A stretch of DNA of 64,000 bases from an uncultured Burkholderiales bacterium (lineage in GTDB: Bacteria > Pseudomonadota > Gammaproteobacteria > Burkholderiales > Burkholderiaceae). The DNA is taken from NCBI GenBank assembly GCA_946480465.1, contig CAMLJY010000030.1, forward strand, positions 1 to 64,000, read 5' to 3'. The notes below the pieces were generated by a model that was given only the letters and a program-made list of their open reading frames with translations, was not told the DNA's origin and did not search any database. Both the position numbers and the translations under genes were made by a program. Below, piece by piece: positions 18,442 to 26,855 of the stretch; within the stretch, counting starts at the first letter, position 1; each line of letters starts with the position of its first letter.

Positions 18442-20334
18442 CGAGGGCAGCGCCGCCCAGCCAGTGAGGACGATGCCCAGCATCAGCAGGCGCGGCGTGT
18501 CGATCAGCGAATCGGTGACGCCGAGCACGCCCCAGGTGCTCAGGCAGGCCAGGTGCAACCAGCCTTCGGCCCGGCCGGCGCGCGCGGTGCCGGCGGCCCG
18601 CGCCAGCGCCAGCGTCAGCAGCGCGCCCAGCAGCAGCGTGCCGGCGCGCCCGAGCTCGAAGCGCACCGCCAGCGCGATGTTCTGGGCATGCCAGTTCCCC
18701 AGCACGCTGCCGGTCACGTGCCAGTGATCGAGCCCCCGGCTGAAGTCGCCGTTGCGCAGCAGCGCAGCGCCGCCGGGCGAGGTCATGTGGACGGAAGCCA
18801 CGTCCACCGCATGCGGCCCGTGTGGGGTGTACAGCGTGAACTTCAGCGGCCGCGGCACCGGGCCCGTGGCCGCGCCGACCAGGCCTGAGTCAAGCTCCAG
18901 CGTGAACCGCGTCCACGGCGCGCCGCCGTCGGTGGCCGGCACCGGGGTCCGCGCCATCGCGGGGGCCGATACTCCCTGGAAGCGCAGCGTGCGCTTCTCG
19001 CACTCGAAGCTCGCCAGCAGCCACTTCTCGCACAGGCCGACGAAGAACATCGCCTCCGGGCGGCCCGCCCGGGCCAGCACCTCGACGCGGTAGGGCGTGT
19101 GCGGGCGCGCCTCGACCAGCTGTTCGACGAACAGCGTGTCGCCGGGCTCGAGCCGCAGCACCGCGGCGCCGCTGGCGCGGCGCACCAGGGACACCGCCGC
19201 GGTGCGGGCGTCATCGGCGGCGTGGGCGCGCCGCTCGGCCGGGTAGCGCCCCAGGCCGGCACCCCACCAGGCCGAATGCGAGGCTGCCGGCTTGCTCACC
19301 CCGTCCCAGTGCGCCATGCGCGCCTGCAGGTCCTTGCCGATGGACTGCAGGCGGTGCCGGGCGAAGGAGCCGTCGATGACGGGCGCCGCCAGCAGCGCGG
19401 CCGTTGCGATGAGCCCCGCCGCCGCGATGCGGTGATGGCGCGCGCCTTCGACCAGCAGCCCGCACAGCAGCAGCGCGGTGGCCACGGCGTGGGCGGCGTA
19501 GCCGGCGCGGGAGTACGTGACCGCCAGCGCATAGCCGGCGCTCAGCCACACCAGGGCCGCGGCGATGCGCAGCCCGCGCGCCGGCGCGCGCCAGGCCAGC
19601 CAGGCTGCGAAGCAGCTGCCCAGCACCAGGCAGCACTCGAGGTAGGCCCCGCCGAAGCCCATCGCATGCAGCGGGCCGGTGACGCGGTAGCGCGTGCTGA
19701 AGTCCAGCAGGCCGACGAAGGCGAGCCGCTCCCACGCCACCGCGGCCACCAGGGCCGCGAGGCCGGCGGTCATTCCGACGGCGGTGACCAGCAGCATGTC
19801 TTCGCCGCGCCGCCGCAGCCGGGCCATCAGCGCCAGCAGCAACGTCCCCCAGACGGCGCCCTTGGCCAGCCGCAGGCCGGCGGCCGGGCTGAGCGCGGTG
19901 GGGTGCAGCCCGGCCTGGTCGCCGGCGGCCAGCCACGCGAGCGTGGCCGACAGCAGCAGCAGCGTCACCACCGCGCCGACCGCCAGCCCCGCCAGCCGGC
20001 CGGCCGCCGCAGTCTGTTTCGGCACCGGTGCGGCCGGACCCAGGCGCAGGTGGGCCAGTCCAAGGATGGTGGCGCAGAACAGGTCGTACTCGACCCACTC
20101 GACGCGGCCGGCCCAGGGCGTCAGGTCGAGCACCGGCAGCAGGGCCAGCACCAGCGTCGGCGCCCACGCCGGCCGCCACCAGGCCAGCAGCGCCGCGGCG
20201 GCCAGGCCCGCGGCGAGGCCGGGGGCGGCGGCGGGCCAGTCGAGCGCGGCCGCGAGCAGGGCGGCGGCCCAGCCCAGGGCCAGCGCCGGCTTCAGCCGCA
20301 GGGCGAGGAGAGAGGCCGGATGCTCAGCCGACAC
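18331..20334 (-). CDS. O-antigen ligase-like membrane protein with large extracytoplasmic insert
   Basis: 667 aa with GTG start at 20334, overlapping the upstream stop by 11 bases. About ten helices fill residues 1-320; LAVTYSRAGYAAHAVATALL matches the Wzy_C ligase core. A soluble stretch of about 200 residues follows (roughly 330-540), with LRLEPGDTLFVEQ and LRNGDFSRGLDHWHV, beta-rich and resembling a carbohydrate-binding jelly roll. Two or three more helices close the protein. The final about 35 residues are low-complexity and read antisense through the GT39 gene. It is the last gene of the - strand operon. A polymerase or ligase role in the periplasm is likely; it may be a Wzy instead. Confidence 0.75.
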   Translation of the reverse strand: MSAEHPASLLALRLKPALALGWAAALLAAALDWPAAAPGLAAGLAAAALLAWWRPAWAPTLVLALLPVLDLTPWAGRVEWVEYDLFCATILGLAHLRLGPAAPVPKQTAAAGRLAGLAVGAVVTLLLLSATLAWLAAGDQAGLHPTALSPAAGLRLAKGAVWGTLLLALMARLRRRGEDMLLVTAVGMTAGLAALVAAVAWERLAFVGLLDFSTRYRVTGPLHAMGFGGAYLECCLVLGSCFAAWLAWRAPARGLRIAAALVWLSAGYALAVTYSRAGYAAHAVATALLLCGLLVEGARHHRIAAAGLIATAALLAAPVIDGSFARHRLQSIGKDLQARMAHWDGVSKPAASHSAWWGAGLGRYPAERRAHAADDARTAAVSLVRRASGAAVLRLEPGDTLFVEQLVEARPHTPYRVEVLARAGRPEAMFFVGLCEKWLLASFECEKRTLRFQGVSAPAMARTPVPATDGGAPWTRFTLELDSGLVGAATGPVPRPLKFTLYTPHGPHAVDVASVHMTSPGGAALLRNGDFSRGLDHWHVTGSVLGNWHAQNIALAVRFELGRAGTLLLGALLTLALARAAGTARAGRAEGWLHLACLSTWGVLGVTDSLIDTPRLLMLGIVLTGWAALPSSGRLGDADGTRRFTRAAGQHPGRGHDDEGHDRRVEA

Positions 20335-21970
20335 GCCAGGCCGGGTGGTGGGCGCGCAGCCACTGCTCCAGCATCATCAGCAGCCACACCATCTCGCCGT
20401 AGTAGCCGGGGTGCTGCGGCAGCAGGGTGCCGAGCAACTGGTCGGCGAAGTCCGGCCGCACCAGCCCGCGCGCGGCGGCGCCGCGCACCGCATCGGCCGC
20501 CAGCTTGTTCAGCGCCTGGTGCCGCAGCGCCCACACGCCGAAGGGCAGGCCGAAGCCCTGCTTCTTCTTGGTGATGATCTCGTCGGGCAGGAAACCGCGC
20601 AGCGCTTCCTTGAAGAACCAGCGCAGCTTGAGCCCGCGCAGCTTGTCCGCCGGCGCCAGACGCATCGAGAAGTCGACCAGTGCGTGGTCCAGCATCGGGT
20701 AGCGCACCGTCACGCCGGCCAGCTGCGAGGTGCCGCGCACCTTCGGCAGGTCGCTCTCGGCCAGCGTGTAGCGCCAGTCGTAGGCCAGGTTGCGGTCCAG
20801 GTCGTCCGCCGCGTCGCAAGCGGCCCAGACCTCGCGCTGCTGGCGCAGCGGCGCGGCCTGGTCGACCTGGGCCAGCCAGGCGCGCGGCAACACGTTCTCG
20901 GCCCCCAGGCGCACCAGCAGGTTGTGGTTCTGCAGGCGGTCGGGCATCGGCGTCGTGGCCTGGCGGATGTAGCCCGAGCCCTTCTTGATGATCGGCGTGC
21001 GGGCCACCGCCGGCAGGCCGAAGAAGGGTTCCATCAGCCCGCGGCGCAGGAAGCCGGGCACCTGCTGGTACCAGCCGAACACGCGCAGCATGGCGTAGCG
21101 CGAGTTGCCGCCGAACAGCTCGTCGCCGCCGTCACCGGCCAGCAGCCGGCTCACGCCGTCGCCGCGGGCCTTCAGCGCGCAGTAGTAGGCCGGCAGCGCG
21201 GACGAGTTGCCGAAGGGCTGGTCGTAGGACGCGGCGACCTTGGCGATGCCCTGCACCAGGTCGTCCGGCGTCACGTAGTACTCGTGGTGCTCGGTGCCGA
21301 AGTGCTTGGCGGCGATGCGCGCGAAAGCCATCTCGTCGTAGCCGGCGGCCTCGAAGCCGATGGAGTACGTGGCGGCGGGGCGGCCGGCCACTTCGCAGAT
21401 CATGCCGGCGACGGTGGAGCTGTCGGTGCCGCCGCTGAGGAAACAGGCCGGCTGCGTGCCGTCCAGCTGCTGCCGCACCGCCTCGCGCAGCAGCAGCAGG
21501 AACTCGGCCCGCTTGTCCTGGAAGCTCATGCCCTGGGCCGGCGCGAAGCGCGGCCGCCAGTAGGGTTCGATGCGCAGCTGGCCACGCTCGAACACCGCGC
21601 AGTGGCCGGCCGGCAGGCGGTGGATGCCGCGGTAGGCGGTGCGCGGCGAGGGGATGGCGTGGAAGTACAGGTAGTCGTACAGCGCCTGCGGGTCGATCGG
21701 CGCGGCGTCGTCGCGCAGGGCCTGCGCATCCCGCGCGAAGCGCAGCTCGCCGTCGACGATGCGGTAGCACAGCGTCTTGATCGCGAAGCGGTCGACCGCC
21801 AGCAGCGTGCGCCCGTCCGCCGTGCGCAGGCCGACGGCAAAGCCGCCGCGCGCCTGCGCCGCGGCCTGGGCGATGCCGCCAGCGGCGACGCGTGCATGCC
21901 AGGTGGCCAGGTCGGTGTCCTGCTCGGCGTCGAGCAGGTCCTGTTCGAAGCAGGGGTCGCGGAAGCTCAA
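20324..21970 (-). CDS. Asparagine synthase-like protein lacking the glutaminase cysteine
   Basis: 548 aa with TTG start at 21970 forming a TTGA overlap with the previous stop. The synthetase domain is intact: FLSGGTDSSTVAG (177-189), SIGFEAAGYDE, LAGDGGDELFGGNSRY and KKKQGFGLPFGVW. The N-terminal part is only a remnant of the Ntn glutaminase domain: it begins MSFRDPCF without a Cys at position 2 and keeps only later elements such as LLAVDRFAIKTLCY. It may use free ammonia, or join another amine to an adenylated acid as lasso cyclases and beta-lactam synthetases do. It follows a GNAT gene and precedes the ligase gene, so it probably modifies the EPS building block. A start further upstream would lie inside the GNAT gene. 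Confidence 0.82.
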   Translation of the reverse strand: MSFRDPCFEQDLLDAEQDTDLATWHARVAAGGIAQAAAQARGGFAVGLRTADGRTLLAVDRFAIKTLCYRIVDGELRFARDAQALRDDAAPIDPQALYDYLYFHAIPSPRTAYRGIHRLPAGHCAVFERGQLRIEPYWRPRFAPAQGMSFQDKRAEFLLLLREAVRQQLDGTQPACFLSGGTDSSTVAGMICEVAGRPAATYSIGFEAAGYDEMAFARIAAKHFGTEHHEYYVTPDDLVQGIAKVAASYDQPFGNSSALPAYYCALKARGDGVSRLLAGDGGDELFGGNSRYAMLRVFGWYQQVPGFLRRGLMEPFFGLPAVARTPIIKKGSGYIRQATTPMPDRLQNHNLLVRLGAENVLPRAWLAQVDQAAPLRQQREVWAACDAADDLDRNLAYDWRYTLAESDLPKVRGTSQLAGVTVRYPMLDHALVDFSMRLAPADKLRGLKLRWFFKEALRGFLPDEIITKKKQGFGLPFGVWALRHQALNKLAADAVRGAAARGLVRPDFADQLLGTLLPQHPGYYGEMVWLLMMLEQWLRAHHPAWRVG

Positions 21971-23202
21971 GAGCGGTTCTCCTCGGTCTGGGCGGGCGCG
22001 GCGTTCGGCGCGGCGGCCTCGGCGGGGGATGGGGTGCAGGTGGCTGGCCCGGCCTGGCCGGCTGCGGCGGCCGGGGCCTCCGGGGTTGCGGCCGGGGCAC
22101 GCGTGGCCCGCAGGCGGGCCACGGTGGCGGCCAGCTGCTGGCGCTGCCATTGCACCCAGCCCCGCAGCGTCGGCGGGTAGATGGTCCAGGGCCGCCGCGT
22201 GTAGGTGCGGGTCTGGTCGGACCAGCGGGTCTTGTGCGGGTTCACCGCGCCCTTGAAGTCGTAGGTGCGCACGCCCATCGCACGCAGCGTGTTGATCAGC
22301 TCCAGGTTCAGCAGGTAGCTGGGGCTGTATTTCTCGTGCGCCTCGACCTGGCTGTGCTTGAGGCAGGAGAACACGCCCTGGTGCACGACGCCCACGTTGA
22401 ACGCGATCGGCTCGCCGTTGGCGCAGGCCACCTTCGCGACCACCCGGCCGGCGGGCAGGCCGTGCTGGAACAGCGCGCGGTGAAAGCGCTGCTGGCGCTC
22501 GGATTTCGTCAGCGCATCGCCGCCGGTGTGCTTCCAGGACTGGCGCTCGATCGCCATCATCACCTCGAGCAGCTCGTCGGCCTGGTCGCCGCGCAGGTAA
22601 TCGCGGTAGCTGATGTCGAACTGGCCGCGGTAGCGGTTGACCGAGGTGCGCAGGTTCTGCCGCAGGCTCTTCGAGACGTGGGCCATGAAGGCCTTGTCGT
22701 CGGCTTCGAGCGGGAAGTACGGTGAATCGTAGGGTTCGCCGGGCACCATGCGGTAGCCGCCCTGGCGGCAGGCCTGCTTCATCAGCGACTCGCTGGGGCT
22801 GCCGCAGACCAGGCGGATCTCGAAGCTGGCCCAAGGCCCGAAGTGAGCGGCCAGCGAGCGCAGCCAGGCCAGCACGATGGCCGGGTCCTGCCGCGCCACA
22901 AGCAGGCCGTTGCGGCCGCCGATCTCGCCGGTGGAGGTCATCAGCCGCAGCCCCGCCATCTGGCGGCCGACGATGGTGGTGGGGAACAGGCCCAGCACCT
23001 CGCCGCCTGGGCCGCTGCGCACGCACACGGTGCGCGCCTGGGCGGGGTCGTCCAGGGCGTCCTGCACGGCCCAAAACCACTCGATCGTCGAGCTGCCGTC
23101 CAGGCCCAGGCAGGTCGCCGGGTCTTCCTGCGCCAGCGCATTCCAGGTCGGGCGCAGCGCGGTGAGCGCAGCGCGGTCGGTGATCAGCTCGGTGTGGGGC
23201 AT
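21967..23202 (-). CDS. GNAT/FemAB-like N-acyltransferase
   Basis: 411 aa from ATG 23202, seven bases after the upstream stop; a TTG at 23220 in the same frame is possible but overlaps that stop. The fold is the CelD/BioF2-like double-GNAT arrangement: SLRQNLRTSVNRYRG and the later FNVGVVHQGVFSCLKHSQVEAHEKYSPSYLLN with YDFKGAVNPHKTRW are characteristic of the acetyltransferase domain 6 / FemAB group. These enzymes transfer acyl or aminoacyl groups to amines. The C-terminal 50 residues are Ala/Pro-rich. It directly follows an aminotransferase-like gene, which suggests acylation of the amino group made there. An ACP in the same operon could be the donor carrier; this is inference. Confidence 0.78.
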   Translation of the reverse strand: MPHTELITDRAALTALRPTWNALAQEDPATCLGLDGSSTIEWFWAVQDALDDPAQARTVCVRSGPGGEVLGLFPTTIVGRQMAGLRLMTSTGEIGGRNGLLVARQDPAIVLAWLRSLAAHFGPWASFEIRLVCGSPSESLMKQACRQGGYRMVPGEPYDSPYFPLEADDKAFMAHVSKSLRQNLRTSVNRYRGQFDISYRDYLRGDQADELLEVMMAIERQSWKHTGGDALTKSERQQRFHRALFQHGLPAGRVVAKVACANGEPIAFNVGVVHQGVFSCLKHSQVEAHEKYSPSYLLNLELINTLRAMGVRTYDFKGAVNPHKTRWSDQTRTYTRRPWTIYPPTLRGWVQWQRQQLAATVARLRATRAPAATPEAPAAAAGQAGPATCTPSPAEAAAPNAAPAQTEENRS

Positions 23203-23209
23203 GAAGGTG

Positions 23210-24484
23210 TCAAGGCGCAAGGGCGGGGGCGGGCTGCAGCCGCAGCGACAGGCGCCGCATGCGCTGCAGCAGCTGCTCGGGGTCGAGGTCCTGGTGCACC
23301 GGCACGCAGACGACGTGCTCGGCCAGGTGGCGGGCGTCGTCGATCAGGCGCGCGTCGCCGCAGGCGGCGAGGCTGGGGTGCAGCACCGTGCCGAAGGTCT
23401 GCGGCATCAGGCCGGCCTGGGTGCGGCACTCGCGCGAGAAACGCTCGCGGTCGTCGACGAAGAGTGGAAACAGCCAGGGCGTGGCTTCCGGCGGCAGCGC
23501 GGGCAGCACCGGTCGCGGGCCCGGCGTGCCGCCCCAGTGCGCGGCCAGCGCGGAATAGCGGGCGCGGCGGCGTTCGGCCATCTGCGTGAGGTCGGTGGCC
23601 AGCAGCAGCCGGCGCGACACCGCCGGCATGCACCAGCCGGCGCGCACCAGGTCCAGGCCCATCACGCCCTCGTCGCCACCGGCGTCGGCGCTGGATGGCG
23701 CAGCGGGGGCGACCGGTGCCGCGGGTGCGCCCGGCCGCACGCCCTTCAGGCGCAACCGGGTGTTCTCCAGCGCCGTCGCCATTGCCTTCAGCAGCGGGCG
23801 ATCGGACTGCGCGATCGCCTCTTCGACGAAGCGCTTGTAGAGCCGGACCTCGTGGCCGCGCGGCGGCGGCTGCAGGGGGGCCGCACCAACCGGCGCGGGC
23901 TGCCCGCCCGGCCGCAGCAGGCCACCGCCGGCGATGCTGGGCACTGTCTTCCAGAAGCTGTAGACGCGGTAGCTGTCGTCGCGGCCGGCGAGCGCGCCGG
24001 CCTCGGCATCGAAGAAGGAGTGCGACCAATCCTCGAGCACCGGCAGACCCAGTGCCCGCACCGCGTCGAAGGCGGCTTCGTGTTGCGGGATGCCGAAGTA
24101 CTGGATCGCCATGACCGCGGCCACGCCGCCGGCGCGGCAGCGGGCCAGCAGGTCGTCCGCGTCGACGTGCAGGGTGCGGTCGATGCGGTAGTAGACCGGT
24201 TCCAGCCCGGCCTGCAGCACGGGCGTCACGCAGGCCGGGCAGTGGTAGGCGGGCACCAGCACCCGGCGCGCGCCGCTGGCCGCCAGTTCGCGGCAGGCGC
24301 GCAGCAGCGCGCTGCGGCCGTTGTAGGTCAGCTCGAGCCCGGGTGTCGCAAGCAGCGCCTGCGCCTGCGGCAGGCGCCGTCCCGGCGCCAGCTGCGGCAG
24401 TTGCACCGCCGGCTGCGACGACACCGGCGGCAGCGGCGCGGCCGCGGCCGGCACGGCGGCGCCAGCCATGGCCTCAGCTGGCAT
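23210..24484 (-). CDS. DegT/DnrJ/EryC1-family PLP enzyme (aminotransferase-like), copy B
   Basis: 424 aa. After an Ala/Pro-rich N-terminal 45 residues comes the fold-type I PLP enzyme: YNGRSALLRACREL, VLVPAYHCPACVTPVL, LEDWSHSFFD with Asp152, and YSFWKTVPSIAGGGLL with likely Schiff-base Lys179. It is shorter and more diverged than WecE, and loops differ. It resembles the aminotransferase-like gene at 29111-30286, sharing the P-(A/S)-(Y/F)-HC motif. It is followed by a GNAT gene, as is that copy. It may aminate a keto-sugar or be a degenerate relative; the substrate is unknown. It lies in the middle of the - strand EPS operon. Confidence 0.75.
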   Translation of the reverse strand: MPAEAMAGAAVPAAAAPLPPVSSQPAVQLPQLAPGRRLPQAQALLATPGLELTYNGRSALLRACRELAASGARRVLVPAYHCPACVTPVLQAGLEPVYYRIDRTLHVDADDLLARCRAGGVAAVMAIQYFGIPQHEAAFDAVRALGLPVLEDWSHSFFDAEAGALAGRDDSYRVYSFWKTVPSIAGGGLLRPGGQPAPVGAAPLQPPPRGHEVRLYKRFVEEAIAQSDRPLLKAMATALENTRLRLKGVRPGAPAAPVAPAAPSSADAGGDEGVMGLDLVRAGWCMPAVSRRLLLATDLTQMAERRRARYSALAAHWGGTPGPRPVLPALPPEATPWLFPLFVDDRERFSRECRTQAGLMPQTFGTVLHPSLAACGDARLIDDARHLAEHVVCVPVHQDLDPEQLLQRMRRLSLRLQPAPALAP

Positions 24485-25934
24485 GGCCGACCCCCCGCTT
24501 GCTGCGCAGCCGCGAGGCGACCAGCACGATCTCCGGCCACAGCGGGTGCTTGAAGCTGCGCAGCGCGCCCAGCCACAGCACCAGCGCCAGCAGGCCGCTG
24601 CTGACCAGCACCGCGATGTAGTTGTCGCCGTTCTGCCCCCAGAGGTGCACCAGCAGCCAGACCGGGCCGACGACGGTGATGGTGACCAGCGTGCTCGGGA
24701 TGCAGGCGCGCATCAGGTCGACGAAATGCAGGTCGATGAAGCGGCGCAGGTAGCGCTGCGAGACGAAGCCGCCGATGAAGGTGGACACCATCAAACCCCA
24801 GCAGGCGCCCTCGAGCCCGAACGCGACGCCGATCACCAGCCCCGAGATGCGCAGCAACTGCACGGCCAGCTGCAGGCGGCTGCTCTGGTCGACGCGGCCG
24901 ACGGCGATCATCACCTCGCCGGTCAGCCAGTACGGCAGGTCGAAGATGCCGACCAGGCACAGGATGGCGGCCAGCGGCACCGCCGGCGCCCACTGGTCGC
25001 CATAGAGCAGGCGGATGGCCGAGTAGGCCAGGATGCCCAGCAGCGCCAGGAACGGCCAGCCGGCGCCCGTCAACAGCGCGGTGGCGCCCAGGTAGGCCTT
25101 GGCGGTGCCGTTGCCGCTGCGCGATTCGCGCGAGAAATACGGCAGGCAGATGTTGATCGCGGTGCGCAGCACGACGCGGTTGAAGATCTCCATCAGCCCG
25201 TTGGCGCGGCTGTAGAACGCGGTGGCGGTGACGTCGAGCACGCGGCCGATCACCGCCTCGGGCGCGCCCTTGCCGATCTGGCCGATGAAGTAGATGCTCA
25301 TCGCGTGCTTGGAGAAATGCAGCACGTGGCCGATGCCCTTGAACGAGGGCCAGCGCGGCAGCTCGGGCGGGCGGAAGTACAGCGCCACCAGCACCGTCAC
25401 CGCCAGGCCAGCGATCGAGGCCCAGGCCATGCTGAGATAGCTCATGCCTGCCAGCGCGCAGCTGACGCCGACGACGAAGGTGGTCACGTTCGCCACCTGG
25501 TTGGCGATGAAGATCGGGCGGAAGTTGAGCTCGCGCCGGAAGTACGCCATCGTCACCGCCCCGAAAGGCACGATGACGAAGTTGACCGCCTGCAGCTGCA
25601 GCACCTGCGTGATGCCGGGTTCGCCGTAGAAGCGGCCGATCCAGTGGGCGGCGCCGGCGATGACCACCGCCATCGACCACGAGGTGCCCAGGTTCACCAT
25701 GAAGGCGGCGCGGATCTTGCCGTCGTCCAGTTCGCGCTCCTGGATCAGGTACTCGGCCAGGCCGAAGTCGCGCAGCTGGCCGGCCATCGCGATGATGACC
25801 GCTGCCACCGCGTAGACGCCGATCTCTTTAGGCGTCAGCACGCGGGCCAGCACGATGGCCGACAGCAGCTGCAGCACCACGCCGGCATTGTTGTCCAGCA
25901 GGTGCAGCAGGAAGGAACGGCGGACCGAACTCAT
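24474..25934 (-). CDS. Oligosaccharide flippase (Wzx/MATE-like, polysaccharide transport)
   Basis: 486 aa from ATG 25934. Twelve or more membrane helices. The start SFLLHLLDNNAGVVLQLLSA and IVLARVLTPKEIGVYAVAA match the polysaccharide-synthesis (Wzx) family, and FYSRANGLMEIFNRVV is the conserved middle motif. It would flip the undecaprenyl-linked EPS repeat unit to the periplasm for the ligases encoded at 7236 and 18331. The same frame reads on upstream to 26246, but that part is antisense-like low complexity and overlaps the TPR gene. It overlaps the next gene downstream by 11 bases. Confidence 0.88.
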   Translation of the reverse strand: MSSVRRSFLLHLLDNNAGVVLQLLSAIVLARVLTPKEIGVYAVAAVIIAMAGQLRDFGLAEYLIQERELDDGKIRAAFMVNLGTSWSMAVVIAGAAHWIGRFYGEPGITQVLQLQAVNFVIVPFGAVTMAYFRRELNFRPIFIANQVANVTTFVVGVSCALAGMSYLSMAWASIAGLAVTVLVALYFRPPELPRWPSFKGIGHVLHFSKHAMSIYFIGQIGKGAPEAVIGRVLDVTATAFYSRANGLMEIFNRVVLRTAINICLPYFSRESRSGNGTAKAYLGATALLTGAGWPFLALLGILAYSAIRLLYGDQWAPAVPLAAILCLVGIFDLPYWLTGEVMIAVGRVDQSSRLQLAVQLLRISGLVIGVAFGLEGACWGLMVSTFIGGFVSQRYLRRFIDLHFVDLMRACIPSTLVTITVVGPVWLLVHLWGQNGDNYIAVLVSSGLLALVLWLGALRSFKHPLWPEIVLVASRLRSKRGVGHAS

Positions 25935-25974
25935 CGCCGGGGCTTCGCGGCGCGCGGCGAGTGGAGGAAGAGAC

Positions 25975-26850
25975 TCATCGGGTGGTGGCGGTGGACGCCG
26001 CGGAAGCGGAAGGTGCGGCAGCGGTGGCAGGTGCTGCAGCATTGGCCGGTGCGGCTGTCGCGGAAGCCGCGCTGGCCGCCGGCGTCGCTGCATCCGAAGC
26101 TGACGCCGGCGGCTCGGATGCCGGGGGGGCGGGCTGTGAAGCCGCTGCCGGCGGCGGCACGGCGATGCCCAGCAGCCTGGCCTGCGCCAGCAGTGCCTCG
26201 GCCGTGGGTGCCTGGCGCAGCCCTTCGCGCACCAGCACCTCGGCATCGCGTTTCAGGCCGCGCTTGATCAGCACGTCGGCCCACTGGGTGTAAGCGGGCC
26301 AATAGTCGGGCTTGATGGAGCGGGCCGTGGCATAGGCCTCCTGCGCGTCGGCCCAGTTCTCGGCCAGCACCCAGGCCTCGCCGATGCGCACCCAGATCTC
26401 CGGCAGCAGCACGAAGCCGGGCTGGGTGTTCTTGATGACGAAGTAGTACTCGCTGACGATCTGGCGGATGCGTGCGCCGTACTGCGGCGCGGTCCTGCCT
26501 TCGCGCTGCAGCCGCCGCAGCTCCACCAGGCCCCAGCAGTAGTGGTGCAGGGTCCAGAAGCCCTTGCCCATCAGGCCTTCCCAGTGGCTGGCGCGCGGCG
26601 ACCGGTTCTTCGAGTACTCGTGGCCGTAGTGGAAGCCTTCGGTGTCGATGCAGTACGGCGGCAGCAGCGCGATCTCGCCGTTGGTGACGTTCTCCGGCTT
26701 CTTCGCAACCGCGCCCTGGGCCAGGGCCAGACAGAGCAGCGCGGCAGCGCCCAGGCGCGTGGAGCGCGCGGGGCACAGAGAGCGAGCGGGGCGCCGCTGC
26801 GGCTCAGGCAGGCCGGTGCGGGGCTTCCTCAGGGCATTCGACGGTCGCAT
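25975..26850 (-). CDS. Secreted TPR-like protein with Ala/Pro-rich tail
   Basis: 291 aa from ATG 26850, chosen because GGAG sits eight bases upstream; GTG 26859 (overlapping the previous stop as GTGA) is the alternative. A signal peptide is visible (RLGAAALLCLALAQGAVA). The mature part has aromatic-rich PYCIDTEGFHYGHEYSKN and SHWEGLMGKGFWTLHHYCWG, then helical repeats with the TPR pattern (WVLAENWADAQEAYATARSIKPDYWPAY). The last 65 residues are almost only Ala, Pro, Ser and Thr. It probably works in the periplasm as a scaffold for EPS assembly. Similar TPR proteins occur in exosortase-linked loci. No enzymatic motif is seen. Confidence 0.72.
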   Translation of the reverse strand: MRPSNALRKPRTGLPEPQRRPARSLCPARSTRLGAAALLCLALAQGAVAKKPENVTNGEIALLPPYCIDTEGFHYGHEYSKNRSPRASHWEGLMGKGFWTLHHYCWGLVELRRLQREGRTAPQYGARIRQIVSEYYFVIKNTQPGFVLLPEIWVRIGEAWVLAENWADAQEAYATARSIKPDYWPAYTQWADVLIKRGLKRDAEVLVREGLRQAPTAEALLAQARLLGIAVPPPAAASQPAPPASEPPASASDAATPAASAASATAAPANAAAPATAAAPSASAASTATTR

Positions 26851-26855
26851 GCTTG

